Positions 39,735-47,956 of a DNA stretch of 64,000 nt are shown in pieces; positions within the stretch are counted from its first letter, which is position 1, and the number at the start of each line of letters is the position of its first letter. Below the pieces are notes generated by a model. It had not been told where the DNA came from. It made no database searches and was given only the letters and a program-made list of their open reading frames with translations. This stretch comes from a virus, in the IMG/VR virus record IMGVR_UViG_3300031857_000010, positions 124,001 through 188,000 of that record, one strand, 5' to 3'. The position numbers and the translations under genes are program-made.

Positions 39735-40368
39735 TTTTAATAAATTCTCCTTTTAATTCAGTTAATTCTCTTTCTATGTCTGGAAAATAACTTACATTTT
39801 CTAAATTAAATATTCTTTCGTTATAGAAAAATTTATCATGAATAATTTTAGTTTCAGGATCAGTCAAATAATTATAGTAAAGATCCCAAATTTCATTGTG
39901 TAATTGAGCTGATGTTTTTATTTTTAAATCATTTATCTCAATTAATAATTGATTTTTAGACATATACTCTTCAACTATTAAAATCCTTTTATCTTTCTTT
40001 ACTTGAGTAACAAAGTCTAAAACATTTTTATCATATAGTTTACTGGGTGTTGAAAAACAATAAATTTTCTCCACATTAGCTGCATGTATATTAATATCTA
40101 TTTCACTTCTAAATTCAGTATTTGTTAGAAGATAATCATCGAAAATCACTATTTTGAAACTTCTACCCATTATTTTTGAGCTAAAATTTTCATAGTGAAA
40201 AATCCTATCCAAAAACTTATCAGGAATTACCTTTTTATCTAAAATATTTTTTATTTGTTTATTATCATAAACAATTAAGAGGCTATTATCTGGATCTTTC
40301 ATAAACTCATAAATTGCCAAATGAGTTTTTCCAGATTGTCTATTGCTTATAAAAAAATATTTTTTCAT
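39730..40368 (-). CDS. P-loop ATPase-like protein (212 aa)
   Basis: The N-terminal Walker A-like motif is SNRQSGKTHLA (residues 7-17), and a Walker B-like FKIVIFDDYLL lies near residue 75. These resemble the ATPase part of phage terminases and small DNA-manipulation ATPases, but the protein is short and has no nuclease domain. It is 4 nt downstream of the HAD phosphatase gene. Confidence 0.75.
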   Translation of the reverse strand: MKKYFFISNRQSGKTHLAIYEFMKDPDNSLLIVYDNKQIKNILDKKVIPDKFLDRIFHYENFSSKIMGRSFKIVIFDDYLLTNTEFRSEIDINIHAANVEKIYCFSTPSKLYDKNVLDFVTQVKKDKRILIVEEYMSKNQLLIEINDLKIKTSAQLHNEIWDLYYNYLTDPETKIIHDKFFYNERIFNLENVSYFPDIERELTELKGEFIKN

Positions 40369-40372
40369 TTTT

Positions 40373-40963
40373 TTAATTACGTGTCAAAAAATCAATTATT
40401 TTATTCTTGATACTGCATTGTTTTATGCCTTCATTGTATTTTGAAGTCCAAACAAAATTTTCTAAACCCCAATCTCTTACTTCGATTATTTCAGATTTTT
40501 TATTAGATAAGAACTTTCTTAAATCCATATCATCAACTGCAACCCAATTCTTAATTATTGGATTAGAATTTAAATATTGAATTATTTCAAGACTTCTTGT
40601 TTGTTCGGACTCAAATTTTGATTGCCAATTAAAATTATCTGGTATTTCTAATCCGTCGATGGTTGTGTAATCAAAAGGTAATTTTAAAATGCCTCTTTTT
40701 AAGTACAATTCTTGCATGAGATCTATTTTGCAATGAAATCTCCAGTCTGAACTAATTACAATCTCACAATTTGTTTTCTCTATTATTTCATTTAAAATTT
40801 TAATTGATTTTTTATCGAATTTATCAAAATATTTATCAATTTCTAATGAACCTTCACTTCTTCTACCCCATTGATCGGGAAGACAAATTACTCCATCATG
40901 ATCTAAAAATAGTACATTTATCTTTTCACCCATTTTAATTCTTTTTTTAGATCGTTGTAACAA
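40373..40963 (-). CDS. HAD-like phosphatase of the RNA-repair (SAK) type (186-196 aa)
   Basis: It has the DxD nucleophile motif VLFLDHDGVICLP, then IVISSDWRF (motif II Ser), and a late acidic VAVDDMDL (motif IV). This form matches HAD domains found in Swiss-army-knife RNA repair proteins, where it removes 3'-phosphates. M11 (40933) begins directly at the domain and is a better start, reducing overlap with the next gene. Together with the kinase-like gene at 43284 it could reconstitute a split Pnkp-like 3'-phosphatase/5'-kinase (inference). Confidence 0.82.
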   Translation of the reverse strand: MLQRSKKRIKMGEKINVLFLDHDGVICLPDQWGRRSEGSLEIDKYFDKFDKKSIKILNEIIEKTNCEIVISSDWRFHCKIDLMQELYLKRGILKLPFDYTTIDGLEIPDNFNWQSKFESEQTRSLEIIQYLNSNPIIKNWVAVDDMDLRKFLSNKKSEIIEVRDWGLENFVWTSKYNEGIKQCSIKNKIIDFLTRN

Positions 40964-41337
40964 TCTTTTTTTCTTTCCTGTGCTATTCTTTCAGCTTCAG
41001 CCTCATATGGGTGGTCATAATAATTTCTATGTCTAGGTAATTTTATTTCTATCTCTTCATATTTTGAAAAATCTTGTTGAAAATGTATATATTCATGAAT
41101 TATAGTAACAACCAAATCAAGATGATTCTTGATCTTATTTGGATTTATAAAAATGCAATTTTTTTCTATATCAAAAACACCAACAAAATAATTTAAGTTG
41201 GATTGAAATCTTATTTGAAGACTCCTTATTGAAAAGTACTTTGACCTTCCTATGTTTTTTTTACACCAGCCAAGAATTGCGATTAAATCTTTTCTTGTTA
41301 TTTGCTTTCCATTTTCCAGACTATATTTTTTTGACAT
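40918..41337 (-). CDS. Putative zinc metalloprotease-like protein (139 aa)
   Basis: An HEYIH motif (H81-E82-H85) is followed about 30 residues later by acidic YEAEAERIAQ, consistent with a minimal zincin. Upstream strands FVGVFDIEKNCIFINP resemble small phage metallopeptidase-like proteins. The C-terminus is basic (KKELKWVKR). The target is unknown. Confidence 0.68.
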   Translation of the reverse strand: MSKKYSLENGKQITRKDLIAILGWCKKNIGRSKYFSIRSLQIRFQSNLNYFVGVFDIEKNCIFINPNKIKNHLDLVVTIIHEYIHFQQDFSKYEEIEIKLPRHRNYYDHPYEAEAERIAQERKKDCYNDLKKELKWVKR

Positions 41338-41348
41338 TTTAATTAAAA

Positions 41349-41591
41349 TTATTTACTGTTGTTTTCGAGTATAATACTCTCGATTATTTTTTTAATAAAT
41401 AATAATCCATTTTTTTCTTTCTCAACAATTTTACAAAATTCTAATAAATTAATCAAATTATTGTTATAATCTCTTTTTATTTCATTAATGATAGAACTCC
41501 TTAATTGTTCTTTGAGTGGAGTTGAATTGAGGCCAAATGTTTTAAAATTATCATCTAATAATTTTTCAATTTTAAATTCTAAATTTTTCAT
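41349..41591 (-). CDS. Hypothetical helical protein (80 aa)
   Basis: This is an entirely helical charged protein (KIEKLLDDNFKTFGLNS, LINLLEFCKIVEKEKNGLLFIKKIIESII). It overlaps the lipoprotein gene upstream by 4 nt and is 11 nt from the zincin-like gene. Confidence 0.72.
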   Translation of the reverse strand: MKNLEFKIEKLLDDNFKTFGLNSTPLKEQLRSSIINEIKRDYNNNLINLLEFCKIVEKEKNGLLFIKKIIESIILENNSK

Positions 41592-41806
41592 CTTAATTTA
41601 TTACAACGACAGTGTCCTGCGTGGGTTAAACTGATATTATTTTTACTTTTAAGTATTATATAAGTATGGTTTTTGTAAACCCATTCATAAGTAGATATCT
41701 TTTCATAATAGCCATCAATGTTTATTTCCTGATTTATACTTTTAACATTGGGCTCTTTACACCCGAAACAACTAAGGATAAAAATAAAAGATAATATTTT
41801 TTTCAT
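41588..41806 (-). CDS. Small lipoprotein (72 aa)
   Basis: A lipoprotein signal ends at SCFGC (Cys16), followed by KEPNV. The C-terminus is ISLTHAGHCRCNKLR. It resembles the 70-aa lipoprotein at 63594-63806 in both the CxEPNV start and the THxGxC ending, so the two are probably paralogues. The role at the cell surface is unknown. Confidence 0.78.
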   Translation of the reverse strand: MKKILSFIFILSCFGCKEPNVKSINQEINIDGYYEKISTYEWVYKNHTYIILKSKNNISLTHAGHCRCNKLR

Positions 41807-41834
41807 TTTTTAAAAGTGAATTGAAGAAATATAA

Positions 41835-41860
41835 AAACCGGTTTTATAAAAAACCGGTTT
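41835..41860 (-). terminator. Intrinsic terminator after zinc-ribbon-like gene
   Basis: The stem AAACCGG/CCGGTTT with a T/A loop is followed on the minus strand by TTTTATATTT. It lies 3' of the 66-aa Cys-rich gene. Confidence 0.75.
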
Positions 41861-41898
41861 GTGAATTTTGTTTTTTAAATTAATATTACAAAATAACG

Positions 41899-42099
41899 TT
41901 AACAAGTTCCATCACACTTTCCAGATTCTCTACAGTATTCAGAACAATGACCTGTTATATCACCTCTAGTGTTTATGTATTCAGAACATTTACAACAAAC
42001 ATTATTGTAAATCCTGTTAAACTTTTTAGAAACTTTATCAGCAGGAAATTTTTGTTCGCAACACTCACATTTAACAGAGTTAATCTCTTTGTTTTCCAT
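41899..42099 (-). CDS. Cys-rich zinc-binding-like small protein (66 aa)
   Basis: Ten cysteines occur in the order CECC (11-14), CCKC (35-38), CSEYC, C and C at the end, enough for two zinc sites. Charged residues lie between. It is probably monocistronic: a terminator follows, and a weak variant of the TGTAAC/CGTTT element lies about 75 nt upstream. The function is unknown. Confidence 0.75.
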   Translation of the reverse strand: MENKEINSVKCECCEQKFPADKVSKKFNRIYNNVCCKCSEYINTRGDITGHCSEYCRESGKCDGTC

Positions 42100-42250
42100 T
42101 TTTAGATTTAATTAATTTTATTAGTTCTGATTTTAGTTTTTTTTATAATGATAATATGTTTACAAAACGAAAATATTGAAAAAAAATAGTTATTGATATC
42201 AAACCAAGATCAAATTTATTAACAATCAAATGTTAATTAATTTAAGAAGA

Positions 42251-42493
42251 CTAAAGATTTTGTTTTGATCTTTGAGCATTCTCAATAATTTCTTGTTTTT
42301 TATCTTCCATCTCTTGTTTGATTTTATCAACTTCAGGAAATAAACTTTCTTCAATTTTGAAAGCTAAGTTAGCTAATTCGTCTAATTGCTCATCAGTTAA
42401 GTTATCAACATTATCCTCTAAAAATTTTATTCTATCATCTATCCTTTTTTGTAATTCGATAGCATTTTTTAATTTTTCTTCAAGATTATCCAT
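42251..42493 (-). CDS. Coiled-coil protein (80 aa)
   Basis: The whole protein is predicted helical with heptads (LEEKLKNAIELQKRIDDRIKFLEDNV) and is very acidic/lysine-rich. It lies 4 nt from the membrane-anchored gene upstream. It could be an oligomerisation or inhibitor protein; there is no evidence for a specific role. Confidence 0.72.
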   Translation of the reverse strand: MDNLEEKLKNAIELQKRIDDRIKFLEDNVDNLTDEQLDELANLAFKIEESLFPEVDKIKQEMEDKKQEIIENAQRSKQNL

Positions 42494-42497
42494 AATG

Positions 42498-43046
42498 TTA
42501 TTTTTTTATATTAAAGTGAAATTTAAAATTATTTTTATTATTTAGAAATTTAAAGAGTTTTTCATAACCATAAAACAACATGTAAACTTTAAATTGATTA
42601 ATTAATTTGCTAGGCTTACTTTTTTTATTTCCACCTAATATATTAAACCAATAATTTAGAAACATTCTAAGATTTCTTTTTGAAATCATCCCGGATTCAG
42701 CCAAGATGATAAATTCAGTTAACTTATCAAAATATTCATCAAATGAATTTCTTAAGAAAATTTCAGTTTTATCAAATTTGTGCTTTATATCATGTGTTTG
42801 TAATGCTTCAAATAAAATATCATCATCTATTAAATAATTTTCTTGACCGTCATTTATTTTTATTTTATTCCAATCAAGAACTAATTGAATGTTCTTGGTA
42901 TTTGTATCATTAAAAAAAACCTCAAGTCTGTCAATCAAAAATTTATTTTTTTCCCAATTTAATTTATTTGAGTATTCATAAACCCATTTAATGCTAGTGA
43001 TGATAGCTGTTATGTATAAAAAATTATCTTTAATAAATTCTATCAT
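42498..43046 (-). CDS. Hypothetical membrane-anchored protein (182 aa)
   Basis: The N-terminus has a short hydrophobic segment (FLYITAIITSIKWVY, about 9-23) followed by a soluble helical/basic domain rich in Phe, Leu and Lys. Its start overlaps the stop of the 71-aa gene by 4 nt. No motif is recognised. Confidence 0.72.
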   Translation of the reverse strand: MIEFIKDNFLYITAIITSIKWVYEYSNKLNWEKNKFLIDRLEVFFNDTNTKNIQLVLDWNKIKINDGQENYLIDDDILFEALQTHDIKHKFDKTEIFLRNSFDEYFDKLTEFIILAESGMISKRNLRMFLNYWFNILGGNKKSKPSKLINQFKVYMLFYGYEKLFKFLNNKNNFKFHFNIKK

Positions 43047-43258
43047 TTAAATGGTGATTTGGATTTTGTTTCTTCACCTCTTTGTCTTTTTTTTCTTGCA
43101 GCACAATGTGCTTTCTGGGAAAAACCTTTTGGATTTGAACAATTTATTGTTTTCTTATAATTTTTAGACCATTTTTCATCTAAAATATCTTCTTCATTTT
43201 TAAAAACAATAGATATTTGATCTCTCACTATTTGCAATAAATCTAAATTATTTTCCAT
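43043..43258 (-). CDS. Small phage protein with NPKGFSQKAHC motif (71 aa)
   Basis: Residues 39-71 read INCSNPKGFSQKAHCAARKK then TKSKSPFK, a Cys/His-containing basic segment I associate with phage structural and head-associated proteins. At 71 aa this is a stand-alone version. DNA or metal binding is plausible. Confidence 0.75.
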   Translation of the reverse strand: MENNLDLLQIVRDQISIVFKNEEDILDEKWSKNYKKTINCSNPKGFSQKAHCAARKKRQRGEETKSKSPFK

Positions 43259-43283
43259 GATAATAAATATATCTATAAAAACA

Positions 43284-43991
43284 TTAATTTTCTAAAGCTT
43301 TTATCAAATTTTCAGTGTTGTCGACATTTATTATTTCATCAAAACCTTCATCAGATGTTACTTCACGATAAGAAGCAAACATTTTATCAAATACTTCTGG
43401 ACCTATTGTTTTTGATTTTCCCTCTGATTTAGCAATTTCAGCTCTCTTAGCAGCAACTCTTTTAATTAATTCTTCTATACCTTCAAAATTAAAAACAACT
43501 GCTATTTTTTTATATTCGCTCTCTCTTCCAGAAATTGCATCAAGAGCTCTCTTTCTAGAATTTGCATTCATGTTAGTCATGTCAACTACAATATTATCTT
43601 GACCCTTTGCTTTTTGAACCCTACTACTAAATATATTTTGAACTTTATTATTAGCTTCTAGAACTTTTGAATATGAAAGTGGTTGCCACGTCATAAATGA
43701 CGGTGATTTTACTACTTCGCCATATTTTGAATTAAAATCACCTAGTGAAGAACCTACGGGCGGTGACATAAACATATCGTCATAAGTCCAACCATATTGA
43801 GATGCAACACTTTCAGCGATGTCATCTCTATTTATGATAAAAGGACTAACATCACTAAAAAAATTATTAATCCAAGTGGATTTACCGACAGAAGGGGGAC
43901 CTATAAGTACAAATATTTTTTTTGTTTTAATGGTTTCATCGTCGTTTGACAAACCAGCAAGTTCTTTCATTCTTTTTAATTCTTCTTTCAT
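43284..43991 (-). CDS. Polynucleotide-kinase-like P-loop protein (235 aa)
   Basis: After the N-terminal tag MKEELKRMKELAGLS, the kinase core has Walker A GPPSVGKSTW (31-40), NRDD (54-57) as in T4 Pnkp, VVDMTNMN (about 139-146) similar to the T4 DTNL element, a helix SRKRALDAI, and a lid-like RVAAKRAEIAKSEGK. T4 Pnkp uses this domain to phosphorylate 5'-OH RNA ends made by anticodon nucleases. No phosphatase domain is fused; a separate HAD phosphatase is encoded at 40373. Zeta-toxin-like kinase is the alternative. No RNA ligase is visible in this window. Confidence 0.8.
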   Translation of the reverse strand: MKEELKRMKELAGLSNDDETIKTKKIFVLIGPPSVGKSTWINNFFSDVSPFIINRDDIAESVASQYGWTYDDMFMSPPVGSSLGDFNSKYGEVVKSPSFMTWQPLSYSKVLEANNKVQNIFSSRVQKAKGQDNIVVDMTNMNANSRKRALDAISGRESEYKKIAVVFNFEGIEELIKRVAAKRAEIAKSEGKSKTIGPEVFDKMFASYREVTSDEGFDEIINVDNTENLIKALEN

Positions 43992-44015
43992 AATTATATT
44001 TTATAATAAATAGTT

Positions 44016-44213
44016 TCATTTACTTTCAGGCTTCCAATTTAAAGACCATTTTGCTGAAGTGCTAAAAACATAATCATATTTTTCTTTTTCCAGATCTTTT
44101 ATAATTGATTCTGCCCTTCCAAGAATCTGTTGAAGAGTGTCTATTACGACTAGCATTTCTGTTCTCTCTGTACTGAGATTTTTAATTTCTTTTCTTAATT
44201 CTTTTTCTTCCAT
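44016..44213 (-). CDS. Coiled-coil protein (65 aa)
   Basis: The helix-forming MEEKELRKEIKNLSTERTEM has heptads up to about residue 50, followed by a Trp-containing tail (SAKWSLNWKPESK). It is divergent from the plus-strand gene at 44311. The function is unknown. Confidence 0.7.
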   Translation of the reverse strand: MEEKELRKEIKNLSTERTEMLVVIDTLQQILGRAESIIKDLEKEKYDYVFSTSAKWSLNWKPESK

Positions 44214-44310
44214 TTTATAATTTTTTATAAAATTAACTAAAATTAACTTAATTTATAGTTTTTTTAAAAAAGATTCATTAAATTTGGATTTAATATGAAT
44301 AATTATATGT

Positions 44311-44706
44311 ATGGTCAACTATAACTCTATAGATTATTATGAAAATTTTGATAAAAATATCAGAGTTTCTGACTGTGAATCAATATTATTAAAAAGATTA
44401 CCTGACAACACGGTTATGATTTCCTATTTAGACGCACTTGTAGGATCAACCACCAAACTAGCATTCTACAATTCTGGAAGATGGTCTGGGTATAATTCTG
44501 TAAACTTCAATAAGTTATTTGTGCTATTCAGAAGACACAAAAACCTGAAACCTAATTTAATTAGATTTCTTACACCAAACGATCATTTGCCCGAAATAAA
44601 AAGATTCGAGAGAGTGATAGTTTGTTTCAGAAAAAGATTCCATATTACAATTAGAAAAACAAAGAAAAATTTAGATAATCTAGATATCCTTAATAAGTTT
44701 ACCTAG
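44311..44706 (+). CDS. Hypothetical protein (131 aa)
   Basis: The protein is basic, with an internal segment MISYLDALVGSTTKLAFYNSGRWSGYNSV followed by Arg/Lys-rich LFRRHKNLKP and CFRKRFHITIRKTKK. A nucleic-acid contact is plausible from the charge. It is a plus-strand gene with no plus-strand neighbours. Confidence 0.7.
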   Translation: MVNYNSIDYYENFDKNIRVSDCESILLKRLPDNTVMISYLDALVGSTTKLAFYNSGRWSGYNSVNFNKLFVLFRRHKNLKPNLIRFLTPNDHLPEIKRFERVIVCFRKRFHITIRKTKKNLDNLDILNKFT

Positions 44707-44727
44707 CTGCTTTTTTATAGATGTGTA

Positions 44728-45294
44728 TTAAAAAGGATAAATCATTACTTTTCCACTCTTTAATATAACTTTTGTTTTTCCTTCACCCCATGCTACATTT
44801 TGATATTCTTCAGGATTTGTGAACTCATCTTTACACAGAACATAACAGTCACCTTTACTAGATAATATTTTGTTTAAGAAAAAATGTCTATCATCATCAA
44901 AAATATCAAAACACTTTTTTTGCTCAACTTTATAATTCAAATGAGAATCTTTTTCTGTTAGTGCTATTTGATCCGGTGTGGCTACTATCATTTTTACATT
45001 TTCAATTTCATGGCCAAGTAAATCATCAAAATTTGCAGCAACAGGCTCACTACCGTTGTTGAAATCGAACAGAAATAAACTGTCTACTTCAGATTCAAAA
45101 TTATCATACTCATCAACTAGGTACGGTAAAACAGGTTGGTGTTGATTGGATTTATTTGAAAGGTCTAAAGCTTCTGTCAACCTATAATAGTCAGTTGGAT
45201 TTTCCCCATCTCTATTAGGATAACAAATCATTCCCGGTAATAATTTCTCAGGATGGTCTTTTACAAAAACCAATTTAACTTTTTTTAAAATCAT
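44728..45294 (-). CDS. Hypothetical protein (188 aa)
   Basis: It starts MILKKVKLVFVKDHPEKLLPGMICY; a large part appears beta/loop with many acidic residues, and the end has KTKVILKSGKVMIYPF. No recognised family. It lies 2 nt from the 93-aa gene upstream. Confidence 0.72.
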   Translation of the reverse strand: MILKKVKLVFVKDHPEKLLPGMICYPNRDGENPTDYYRLTEALDLSNKSNQHQPVLPYLVDEYDNFESEVDSLFLFDFNNGSEPVAANFDDLLGHEIENVKMIVATPDQIALTEKDSHLNYKVEQKKCFDIFDDDRHFFLNKILSSKGDCYVLCKDEFTNPEEYQNVAWGEGKTKVILKSGKVMIYPF

Positions 45295-45296
45295 AA

Positions 45297-45578
45297 TTAC
45301 ATTTCTTTCATAAATTCTTCGTTGAAATAATCATCAAAATTGTTATAAGTCAATGTTTCGTTATTGAAAATATCGTCCCATACTTTACTAGCTGTTAAGT
45401 ATCTTTCCTGACCAATCAAAAAATCAAACATTAAATCAATTGTTCCAACTTCATTAAGCAATACTTCTGTAGTATCGCCATCTAAATTGAGATATTTTAA
45501 TTTCTCAACTATCTCTTCAAATATTTTTGCTTTTTCTTCACAGTCTAATTGCGGTGATAAGTTAAGGTATTTGCTCAT
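45297..45578 (-). CDS. Hypothetical acidic protein (93 aa)
   Basis: The open frame extends further upstream, but M at 45578 (MSKYLNLSPQLDCEEKAKIF) is the best start because it falls just after the stop of the 104-aa gene. The protein is acidic and helical, ending DDYFNEEFMKEM. The function is unknown. Confidence 0.72.
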   Translation of the reverse strand: MSKYLNLSPQLDCEEKAKIFEEIVEKLKYLNLDGDTTEVLLNEVGTIDLMFDFLIGQERYLTASKVWDDIFNNETLTYNNFDDYFNEEFMKEM

Positions 45579-45585
45579 AATATAT

Positions 45586-45900
45586 TTATATTTTATATTC
45601 TCTAATTTTTTTGCCACAATCATTGCATTTATCGCTGTAAAAATCATAATGAGAGTCATTTCCAGTTAAAATGTCTTCAGTTATTGATGTGTGTTCGCAA
45701 TGAACGTATTTTTCTAATTCATAAATTTCTTGAACCAGAACATCTTTGATTAGTCTAGCTTTACTAGACAACTGATAGAGATCAAAATCATCAATGTGGA
45801 ATTCCTGATCACATATATCCATTATTTGATCCAGTTTATTAATTTTGACCTTATACTGTAATTTTTTAATAGATAATAATTCTAAATCTTCCTTTGCCAT
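45586..45900 (-). CDS. Hypothetical protein with C-terminal Cys pairs (104 aa)
   Basis: The helical N-terminal 65 residues are followed by HCEHTS and SDKCNDCGKKIREYKI, giving a C-H...CxxC pattern that may bind zinc. It lies 2 nt from the 81-aa gene upstream. Confidence 0.73.
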   Translation of the reverse strand: MAKEDLELLSIKKLQYKVKINKLDQIMDICDQEFHIDDFDLYQLSSKARLIKDVLVQEIYELEKYVHCEHTSITEDILTGNDSHYDFYSDKCNDCGKKIREYKI

Positions 45901-45902
45901 AT

Positions 45903-46148
45903 TTATAAAGTATAATATTTAATTGAAGGATATTCCTTTATCATAACAGCATCTAAACTTAGTCCATAATGTTGTTTTACAACATCCTCCAATAATATTT
46001 TTTTGTCCTTATTAAAATAATTGTTTTTTTGAATTTGACCTTGAATCTCAAATGTCATTTGAATGTATTCCCATCCAAACATGGTTTTTGTCTGAATATA
46101 GAAACCACCAGATCTTTCAATAAATCTAATTTTGATTAACTTACTCAT
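45903..46148 (-). CDS. Hypothetical protein (81 aa)
   Basis: It opens IKIRFIERSGGFYIQTKTMFGWEYIQMTF, the common small phage form in which two strands carry a YxIQ...GW pair, followed by a helix and YYTL. It overlaps the 63-aa gene upstream by 8 nt. The role is unknown. Confidence 0.72.
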   Translation of the reverse strand: MSKLIKIRFIERSGGFYIQTKTMFGWEYIQMTFEIQGQIQKNNYFNKDKKILLEDVVKQHYGLSLDAVMIKEYPSIKYYTL

Positions 46149-46332
46149 TTTTACTTATTGAAATTATTGAAGTCATGTTGGCAGGGAATCCACAAATCAA
46201 TTCACCTTCTGAGTCATAAAAGAATAGATAGTTGCTGGTTAAATTAAAACTAGCTGCAACTATTGATGTGTTTATATTCCCGTTCGATGAGAATATTGTG
46301 AGACTGTATTTTTTCATATTTTTTATATCCAA
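46141..46332 (-). CDS. Hypothetical protein (63 aa)
   Basis: This beta-rich small protein (KKYSLTIFSSNGNINTSIVAA, YLFFYDSEGELICGFP) overlaps the membrane gene upstream by 10 nt and the 81-aa gene downstream by 8 nt, supporting it as a real coupled gene. Confidence 0.7.
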   Translation of the reverse strand: MDIKNMKKYSLTIFSSNGNINTSIVAASFNLTSNYLFFYDSEGELICGFPANMTSIISISKNE

Positions 46333-46541
46333 TCTGGAGGATCTGAGTCAAAGTATGCGTATAAGTATAAAATTATTATTAATAGAATAGTTATTCCCAA
46401 TGTAATCCAAGAACCAAAAGATAATAACAAGCAGATTACTACCCAAAACCAAGAATTACTATATACTTTATTTCTTATATAGATCAATAGAATAGAACTT
46501 AAAACAACACCAATAAAATAAATTATAATTTTAGAGATCAT
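46323..46541 (-). CDS. Small membrane protein (72 aa)
   Basis: It has three membrane segments (about 3-22, 29-44 and 46-64) and an acidic end DSDPPDWI. It lies next to a small coiled-coil lipoprotein and a signal-peptide/membrane protein, so a holin-like role in a lysis cluster is possible (inference). Confidence 0.73.
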   Translation of the reverse strand: MISKIIIYFIGVVLSSILLIYIRNKVYSNSWFWVVICLLLSFGSWITLGITILLIIILYLYAYFDSDPPDWI

Positions 46542-46716
46542 AATTAATTAATAAACTATCTAAAGAATCATTTTCATGTTTTATTTCCTCCTCCAATATT
46601 TTAATTTTTTTATCTATTGAATCTAATATTTTTTTCTCATCTTCTAATTGCTTATACTCTTCATTTAGACAAGAACAAAATATCAATAAAAATAAAAAAA
46701 AATAATTCTTTTTCAC
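46531..46716 (-). CDS. Small coiled-coil lipoprotein, spanin-like candidate (61 aa)
   Basis: A lipoprotein signal ends at FCSC (Cys16), followed by a charged coiled coil (YKQLEDEKKILDSIDKKIKILEEEIK). The size and architecture resemble o-spanins (Rz1), although it is not proline-rich. Its neighbours are a multi-membrane-span protein (46323) and a periplasmic coiled-coil protein (46743), which fits a lysis cassette. Confidence 0.65.
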   Translation of the reverse strand: MKKNYFFLFLLIFCSCLNEEYKQLEDEKKILDSIDKKIKILEEEIKHENDSLDSLLINYDL

Positions 46717-46742
46717 AAAAACAAATATAATAAAAATTTTAA

Positions 46743-47111
46743 TTATTGTGTAAAAGAAATAAAAATAATTGAAACTGATAGACTTATTGATAAAATGACA
46801 TTTTTTAACTTTAATTTTTTAGTTTCCTTTTTTCTTTTGTCCTCTATGTAATTAAATTTATCCAACATAGAATAAACTATACTATCTCGTAATATTTGAC
46901 TGTTTTTTCTATACATTTTCAGCTCTACATTCTTGAGACTGTCAATCTTGAATTGACTAACTATAAACCTGTCTTTCATTTCATTAAGGGATTTATAGAA
47001 GTTCAAATCCCTTTCATAAGATTTATCTAAAGATATAGAATCATTATCCAGAGAATACACCATTAATGGCAATGTATTAATTACGATGAATAAAAACATA
47101 ATTTTTCTCAT
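46743..47111 (-). CDS. Coiled-coil protein with two membrane segments (122 aa)
   Basis: An N-terminal signal or anchor (MRKIMFLFIVINTLPLMVYS) is followed by a long helical charged region (SLNEMKDRFIVSQFKIDSLKN...) and a C-terminal membrane segment (LKNVILSISLSVSIIFISF). It could be an i-spanin or other envelope-spanning component; the assignment is tentative. Confidence 0.7.
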   Translation of the reverse strand: MRKIMFLFIVINTLPLMVYSLDNDSISLDKSYERDLNFYKSLNEMKDRFIVSQFKIDSLKNVELKMYRKNSQILRDSIVYSMLDKFNYIEDKRKKETKKLKLKNVILSISLSVSIIFISFTQ

Positions 47112-47140
47112 GCTATAAATTTAAAATAAAAATCAATAAA

Positions 47141-47174
47141 AAACAAAAACCACCCCCTGAATACAGAAGGTGGT
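47141..47174 (-). terminator. Intrinsic terminator after 245-aa gene
   Basis: The stem ACCACC/GGTGGT (47149-47154 with 47169-47174) is followed on the minus strand by TTTTTGTTTTTT. It lies 3' of the gene ending at 47194. Confidence 0.8.
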
Positions 47175-47193
47175 CTTTTACATGAGATATTAT

Positions 47194-47931
47194 TTATAAG
47201 CTTAAATCTCTGTTATTTTTATAGATGAATTTGAATATCTTTTTCAGATCTCTGGAAAAGGTTGTTTTGTTCACTTTGGAATCATGGTCGATATCACACG
47301 AATCCATTATATGATAAATAAAATTTGATATGTGTTCATAAAAAATGTCAAAATCCATCTCTGAATCTGGATCAATTATTTCCTGAAGATACATAGACCC
47401 TCCAATGAAACTCAATGCGTCTATGTTGGACATTATCCAGTCCTTGTAAACCGCTAATTTTTTTCCTTGGTGAATTGCAGGATTGTACTTGTAAAAATTT
47501 GAGAACTCTTTACTGAACACATCAATGTCAAGGGAATGAAAATGCATCCCTGACAATCCGTCCAAACTACAAGCTAACTCATCCCTAAGTGATAGGACGG
47601 CATCCATCTCGTTATATATGCCGTCACAAGCAATGAAGTTAAAAATGTCTTCTGGATCAGGTGAAAATTTTATACTATCTGAAGCACAATCCATAAATTC
47701 ATTGAATTCGCTCATAATAATTTCTGTAATTTCACCCATTGGTATTTTTTCGCTAATGGGCTTACCTTCGTATTTTACTCTCAAATAAAATGCATTTGCA
47801 TAAATAAATCTTGTTACCTCATCATCCGTAGAGAAAGCCTCCACGAAATCTTTAATAAATTTTTTGTTTTTGTAGAATTTGTAAAGTCTTCTACTGCTCC
47901 AAGCCGTCGATGTTTCTACTATAATTTCCAT
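47194..47931 (-). CDS. Hypothetical protein (245 aa)
   Basis: The longer open frame begins at 48012, but its first 27 codons cover a terminator and a promoter-like element, so M at 47931 (MEIIVETSTAWSSRRLY) is preferred. The protein is helical and acidic with no motif. Its codon use is less AT-biased than neighbours. It forms a one-gene unit: promoter 47957-47988 and terminator 47141-47174. Confidence 0.8.
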   Translation of the reverse strand: MEIIVETSTAWSSRRLYKFYKNKKFIKDFVEAFSTDDEVTRFIYANAFYLRVKYEGKPISEKIPMGEITEIIMSEFNEFMDCASDSIKFSPDPEDIFNFIACDGIYNEMDAVLSLRDELACSLDGLSGMHFHSLDIDVFSKEFSNFYKYNPAIHQGKKLAVYKDWIMSNIDALSFIGGSMYLQEIIDPDSEMDFDIFYEHISNFIYHIMDSCDIDHDSKVNKTTFSRDLKKIFKFIYKNNRDLSL

Positions 47932-47956
47932 ATTTACAAATTTAAAGAATGAATCA

